NCBI RefSeq assembly: GCF_030817015.1 | Contig: NZ_JAUSYS010000001.1 | Location: 682,001-746,000 of the forward strand | Source of the DNA: Arthrobacter sp. V1I7 | GTDB lineage: Bacteria > Actinomycetota > Actinomycetes > Actinomycetales > Micrococcaceae | Direction: 5' to 3' | DNA length: 64,000 nt | In this document: piece by piece, positions 60,766-64,000 of the stretch | Position numbering within the stretch: position 1 is the stretch's first letter | Layout of the letters: the number at the start of each line of letters is the position of its first letter | Made by a program: the position numbers and the translations under genes | The notes under the pieces: model-generated | Told to the model about the DNA's origin: nothing | What the model saw: only the letters and a program-made list of their open reading frames with translations | Database searches by the model: none

Positions 60766-61638
60766 ATGCGATACGTAGTTGGCTACACACCCAACGAACG
60801 CGGCGCCGACGCCGTAGCCCTGGCCTCGGCCATGGCCGGCGCACAGGGGGCGCACCTTGACCTGGTTTACGTGGCGGACCGGCGTGCCGCCAACGTCGAT
60901 TCGAACGCCGAGGGGACCCGCGGCAGCGCTGCCGAGCAGGAAGCGCTGACCCCGGAGCGCGAAGGGCTGGCGCTGGTACCGGCGGAGCTGGAGGCAAACT
61001 TTCATCTCCGGCAGGCCGAGTCGTTCGCCGCGGGCCTGATCGACGCGGCAGTGGAATACCAGGCCGGTCTGATCGTGGTGGGCGCGGCGAACAACGGGCT
61101 GTTCAAGCGGTACAGCGTAGGAAGCGTGGCCAACGCCCTGCTCCATGCCTCGCCCTTTCCGGTGGCGCTGGCGCCCCGCGGTTATCGCCGCAGGGATCCC
61201 ATCACGCGGCTGACCCTTGCGGTGGGCCAGCGCACCGGCGCGGAGGCGGCCATCGACGTGGCGATCGGAGCCGCGGGACGCCGCGGCGTCCCGTTGCGGC
61301 TCGTCTCGCTCGTGGAACTCGACGCCGGCGGGGACAGCGGAGAGAACATCAATGCCGCCCATGTCCATGCCAATACGGTCCTGACGGAGGCCTCACGCCG
61401 GCTCCCGGCGGGGCACAACGTGAGTGTTGAAGTGGCGCACGGCAGGACCATTGAGGAAGCGATCGACGACCTTGAGTGGGACGACGGCGAAGTTCTGATC
61501 GTGGGCTCGTCGCGGCTCGGGGAAAAGAACAAGCTCTTCATCGGCAGCACGGCCAACAAGGTCCTGCGCGCCCTCCCTGTCCCCATGGTGGTGGTCCCGC
61601 GGGACTACGAACGCAGCGATTCCGGCCAGCAGCTCTGA
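60766..61638 (+). CDS. Universal stress protein with two UspA domains
   Basis: 290 residues. Domain 1 (about 1-140) has VVGYTPNERGADAVALASAM and LIVVGAANNGLFKRYSVGSV; domain 2 (about 145-285) has LTLAVGQRTGAEAAIDVAIG and VLIVGSSRLGEKNKLFIGST, with the Gly-rich ATP-binding pattern in both. AAGGGG precedes the ATG at 60766. The 5' leader from a likely -10 box (TAGAGT, about 60669) is about 90 nt long and GC-rich with several complementary stretches, so a structured leader is possible; I could not match it to a known riboswitch. Confidence 0.88.
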   Translation: MRYVVGYTPNERGADAVALASAMAGAQGAHLDLVYVADRRAANVDSNAEGTRGSAAEQEALTPEREGLALVPAELEANFHLRQAESFAAGLIDAAVEYQAGLIVVGAANNGLFKRYSVGSVANALLHASPFPVALAPRGYRRRDPITRLTLAVGQRTGAEAAIDVAIGAAGRRGVPLRLVSLVELDAGGDSGENINAAHVHANTVLTEASRRLPAGHNVSVEVAHGRTIEEAIDDLEWDDGEVLIVGSSRLGEKNKLFIGSTANKVLRALPVPMVVVPRDYERSDSGQQL

Positions 61639-61674
61639 GCGCTGCACCGACCGGTGGCGACGCCTGGGAATGCC

Positions 61675-62698
61675 TCAGGCGGCGCGGGCGCGCTTCCGGC
61701 TGACGGAATTCTTCCGGGCGGTCCGCAGCATGTCCACGGTGAGCACCAGGAGGGCAAGCCAGACGACGCCGAAACCGATCCAGCGGTCAGGGGTCATGGC
61801 CTCCTTGAATACGGCGAGCGCCACGATGAACTGCAGGACCGGCGCAAAGTACTGCAGCAGGCCGATCGTGGTCATCGGCAGCCGACGCGCGGAGGCGCCG
61901 AAGAACAGCAGCGGCACCGCGGTGATGACGCCCGACGCCGCGAGCAGCCAGAAGTGGCCGGCGCCATTGGTGGTCAGGGTTGCGGCCCCGCTGACCGCGA
62001 GGAAGATCATGGTGGCCGCGGCGAGCGGCGCCAGCACGATGGTCTCGACGGTGAGGCTGGTGATCGCATCCGCGCGCGGTCCCACCCGCTTCTTGACGAA
62101 ACCGTAGAGGCCGAAGCTCAGCGCCAGGGTCAACGCAATCCAGGGCAGCTTCCCGTAGGAGACGGTCAGGACGCCGACGGCGATGAACCCGATGCCGACG
62201 GCGGCCCACTGCAGCGGACGCAGCTTCTCCTTCAGGACGAAGACGCCCAGCAACACCGAGACCAGCGGGTTGATGAAGTAACCGAGGGAGGCCTCCACGG
62301 CCTGCCCGGTGGTCACACCGTATGTGTAGGTCAGCCAGTTCACCGCGATCAGCCCGGCCGCGATCGCAAGCGGGCCGATCACCGTACGGTTCCGGAACGC
62401 GGCTCCGAGCACCCGCCAGGAGCGGGTGATGGTGATCAGCAGGGTGCAGAACAGCAGCGACCAGACCACCCGGTTGGCCACGATTTCGACGGGCGCCGGC
62501 CGGTGCGAGCACAAAGAAGTACAGCGGCAGCAGCCCCCACAGCCCGTAGGCGCCGATGCCGAACAGGACGCCCGCCGTCGTGTCCTTGTCTACGGCCTTG
62601 AGTGGCGCAGGCTGCTTCCGCGCGCGGCTCTCCGACGGTGCGGCCGTATCCGGGGCGGTCGGCATGGCAGGAGAGAACGATCCGTCGGGTCTGGGCAC
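61675..62698 (-). pseudogene. RarD/EamA-family permease broken by a 1-bp insertion
   Basis: The N-terminus (GTG at 62698) gives a polar leader and the first helix GVLFGIGAYGLWGLLPLYFF up to VLAPAGA, then leaves the frame near 62490. The rest of RarD, from VEIVANRVVWSLLFCTLLIT through NWLTYTYGVTTGQAVEASLG to the C-terminal helix, is intact in the next frame to 61675. Removing one C from the GGCGCCCGTCG run near 62490 joins the two parts as LAPAGAVEIVANRVVW. Intact RarD proteins have ten helices and export an unknown, possibly chloramphenicol-related, substrate. A sequencing error in the C run must be ruled out. It converges with the stress-protein gene. Confidence 0.8.
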
Positions 62699-62870
62699 AA
62701 GATCAATAACACCACCTGCGCGGCCCGTATTCCGTCCAATTGGTTCCCCGCGCCCGATGTCGCTGCGATCTCAGTCACCCGGAGCCCCCGCCCGTTGCCG
62801 CAGACATTTAGAATTAGGGATTGTGCGCTGCATGACGCGGCGCAGTCGCCAAGACTCAGAAGGGCTCCCG

Positions 62871-64000
62871 GTGTCCACCTCGGCCGAAACCACCTCCAAG
62901 CGTCCGCTCCGCGTTGCGATTGTCGGCGCCGGACCGGCCGGCGTATATGCCGCGGACATCCTGACCAAGTCCAATGAGGTCAAGGACGGCGATTTCGAGG
63001 TCAGCATCGACCTCTTCGAGGCGTACCCGGCGCCCTACGGCCTGATCCGCTACGGCGTAGCCCCGGACCACCCCCGGATCAAGGGGATCGTCAACGCCCT
63101 GCACAAGGTCCTGGACCGCGGGGACATCCGCTTCCTCGGCAACGTAACCTACGGCCGCGACCTCACGCTGCACGATTTCCGCTCGTTCTACGACGCCGTG
63201 ATCTTCTCCACCGGCGCCATCAAGGATGCGGAGCTGGACATCCCCGGGATCGGGCTGGAGGGCTCCTTCGGCGGGGCCGATTTCGTCTCCTGGTACGACG
63301 GCCACCCCGACGTGCCACGGAACTGGCCGCTCGAGGCCAAGGAGATCGCGGTGGTTGGCAACGGCAACGTGGCGCTGGACGTGGCCCGCATGCTGGTCAA
63401 GCATGCCGACGAACTGCTCGTCACGGAAATCCCTGACAACGTCTACCAGGCGCTCAGGAACTCCCCGGTCACGGACGTCCATGTGTTCGGCCGCCGCGGC
63501 CCGGCCCAGGTGAAGTTCACCCCGCTGGAACTGCGCGAACTCTCCCATGCCAAAGATGTGGACATCGTCCTGCACCCGGAGGACTTTGAGTTCGACGAGG
63601 CCTCCGATGAGGCAATCCGCAGCAACAACCAGATCCGCACCATGGTCAACACCCTGACGAACTGGCTCGTCGAGGAGCATGCGGAGGCGGAGAAGCCGTC
63701 CTCCCGCCGGCTGCACCTGCACTTCCTGCACAGCCCGGTCGAGATCTACGACGATCCCGCCCACCCCGGCAAGGTCGCGGGCATCAGGTTCGAGCGGATG
63801 CAGCTGGACGGCACCGGAAACGCCAAGGGCACGGGGGAATACCTCGACTACCCGGTGCAGGCCGTCTACCGGGCGATCGGCTACCACGGCTCGCCGCTGG
63901 ACGAACTGGAATACGACGCCCAGCGCGGTGTCATCCCCAACGAGGGCGGGCGGGTGCTCGATGCCGAGGGCAACCCGGTCCCCGGCATCTACGCGACCGG
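62871..64000 (+). CDS. Second FprA-type ferredoxin NADP+ reductase (3' end outside the window)
   Basis: About 376 codons are visible from GTG 62871. The protein is a close relative of that encoded at 48378: VAIVGAGPAGVYAADILTKS, FEAYPAPYGLIRYGVAPDHP, EIAVVGNGNVALDVARMLVK, FGRRGPAQVKFTPLELREL and RRLHLHFLHSPVEIYDDP are shared almost word for word; differences concentrate in the 170-220 and 245-270 residue regions. AGAAGGG precedes the GTG; TAGAAT at about 62809 is a likely -10 box. The two copies, 14.5 kb apart, probably arose by duplication and may serve different ferredoxins. Confidence 0.92.
   Translation, partial: MSTSAETTSKRPLRVAIVGAGPAGVYAADILTKSNEVKDGDFEVSIDLFEAYPAPYGLIRYGVAPDHPRIKGIVNALHKVLDRGDIRFLGNVTYGRDLTLHDFRSFYDAVIFSTGAIKDAELDIPGIGLEGSFGGADFVSWYDGHPDVPRNWPLEAKEIAVVGNGNVALDVARMLVKHADELLVTEIPDNVYQALRNSPVTDVHVFGRRGPAQVKFTPLELRELSHAKDVDIVLHPEDFEFDEASDEAIRSNNQIRTMVNTLTNWLVEEHAEAEKPSSRRLHLHFLHSPVEIYDDPAHPGKVAGIRFERMQLDGTGNAKGTGEYLDYPVQAVYRAIGYHGSPLDELEYDAQRGVIPNEGGRVLDAEGNPVPGIYAT

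Overview
The window is high-GC (roughly two thirds G+C) chromosomal DNA. Gene content, gene order and signals point to a Micrococcaceae actinobacterium of the Arthrobacter/Pseudarthrobacter type: a menaquinone pathway with MenJ-like reductase, an Fe-S type CysH with CysD/CysN and a ferredoxin-type sulfite reductase, a GAF-ANTAR protein, a mycobacterial-style FprA reductase, and many genes with a TAnnnT -10 box ending 6-7 nt before the start codon (leaderless transcription). This assignment is inference from family knowledge; no tRNA or rRNA is present to check it.

Layout. 1-4150: a decaying GDP-fucose/polysaccharide locus on the minus strand (fcl, gmd, a frameshifted WcaI-like glycosyltransferase), split by a complete IS1380-family element. 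4.4-9.1 kb: Lrp regulator divergent from a three-gene 2-oxoacid dehydrogenase operon (E1 alpha, E1 beta, E2). 9.2-14.5 kb: MBL hydrolase, ParA/MinD-like ATPase, GAF-ANTAR protein, MFS transporter, PAP2 phosphatase. 14.7-31.7 kb: a GH32 enzyme, then menaquinone genes (menC, menD, menF, menG, menJ-like, polyprenyl diphosphate synthase) interleaved with phoX, argS, a nuclease-like DUF559 gene and an amino-acid ABC transporter. 32-34.2 kb: a second DUF559 gene framed by palindromic repeats, a SUKH-like protein and a TRIC-family channel. 34.3-48.3 kb: sulfur assimilation (sirohydrochlorin chelatase, sulfite reductase, cysH, cysD, cysN, a sulfonate ABC transporter with an upstream leader ORF, cysG) interrupted by rtcB and small membrane proteins, plus a deleted Mn-catalase. 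48.3-55 kb: FprA, topoisomerase IB, small membrane/hypothetical proteins, a GntR regulator with an MFS exporter. 55.1-59.6 kb: PucR regulator and GABA/putrescine catabolism (aldehyde dehydrogenase, GabT). 59.7-64 kb: lipoprotein, universal stress protein, a frameshifted RarD, and a second FprA paralogue that runs off the end.

The strongest unexplained signals are: (1) three sulfur promoters (35.1, 41.9 and 47.0 kb) that share four half-sites at exact 10-bp steps, the last starting exactly 12 bp before the -35 box, each followed by an 18-bp spacer and a leaderless start; one of them drives a short Cys-containing leader ORF. (2) Two AbiEi/DUF559 nuclease-like genes, each framed by palindromic repeats sharing an AAAGTGCCC-like core, with a further solo copy beside a deleted catalase gene. 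Pseudogenisation is frequent (glycosyltransferase, Mn-catalase, first DUF559 gene, RarD).
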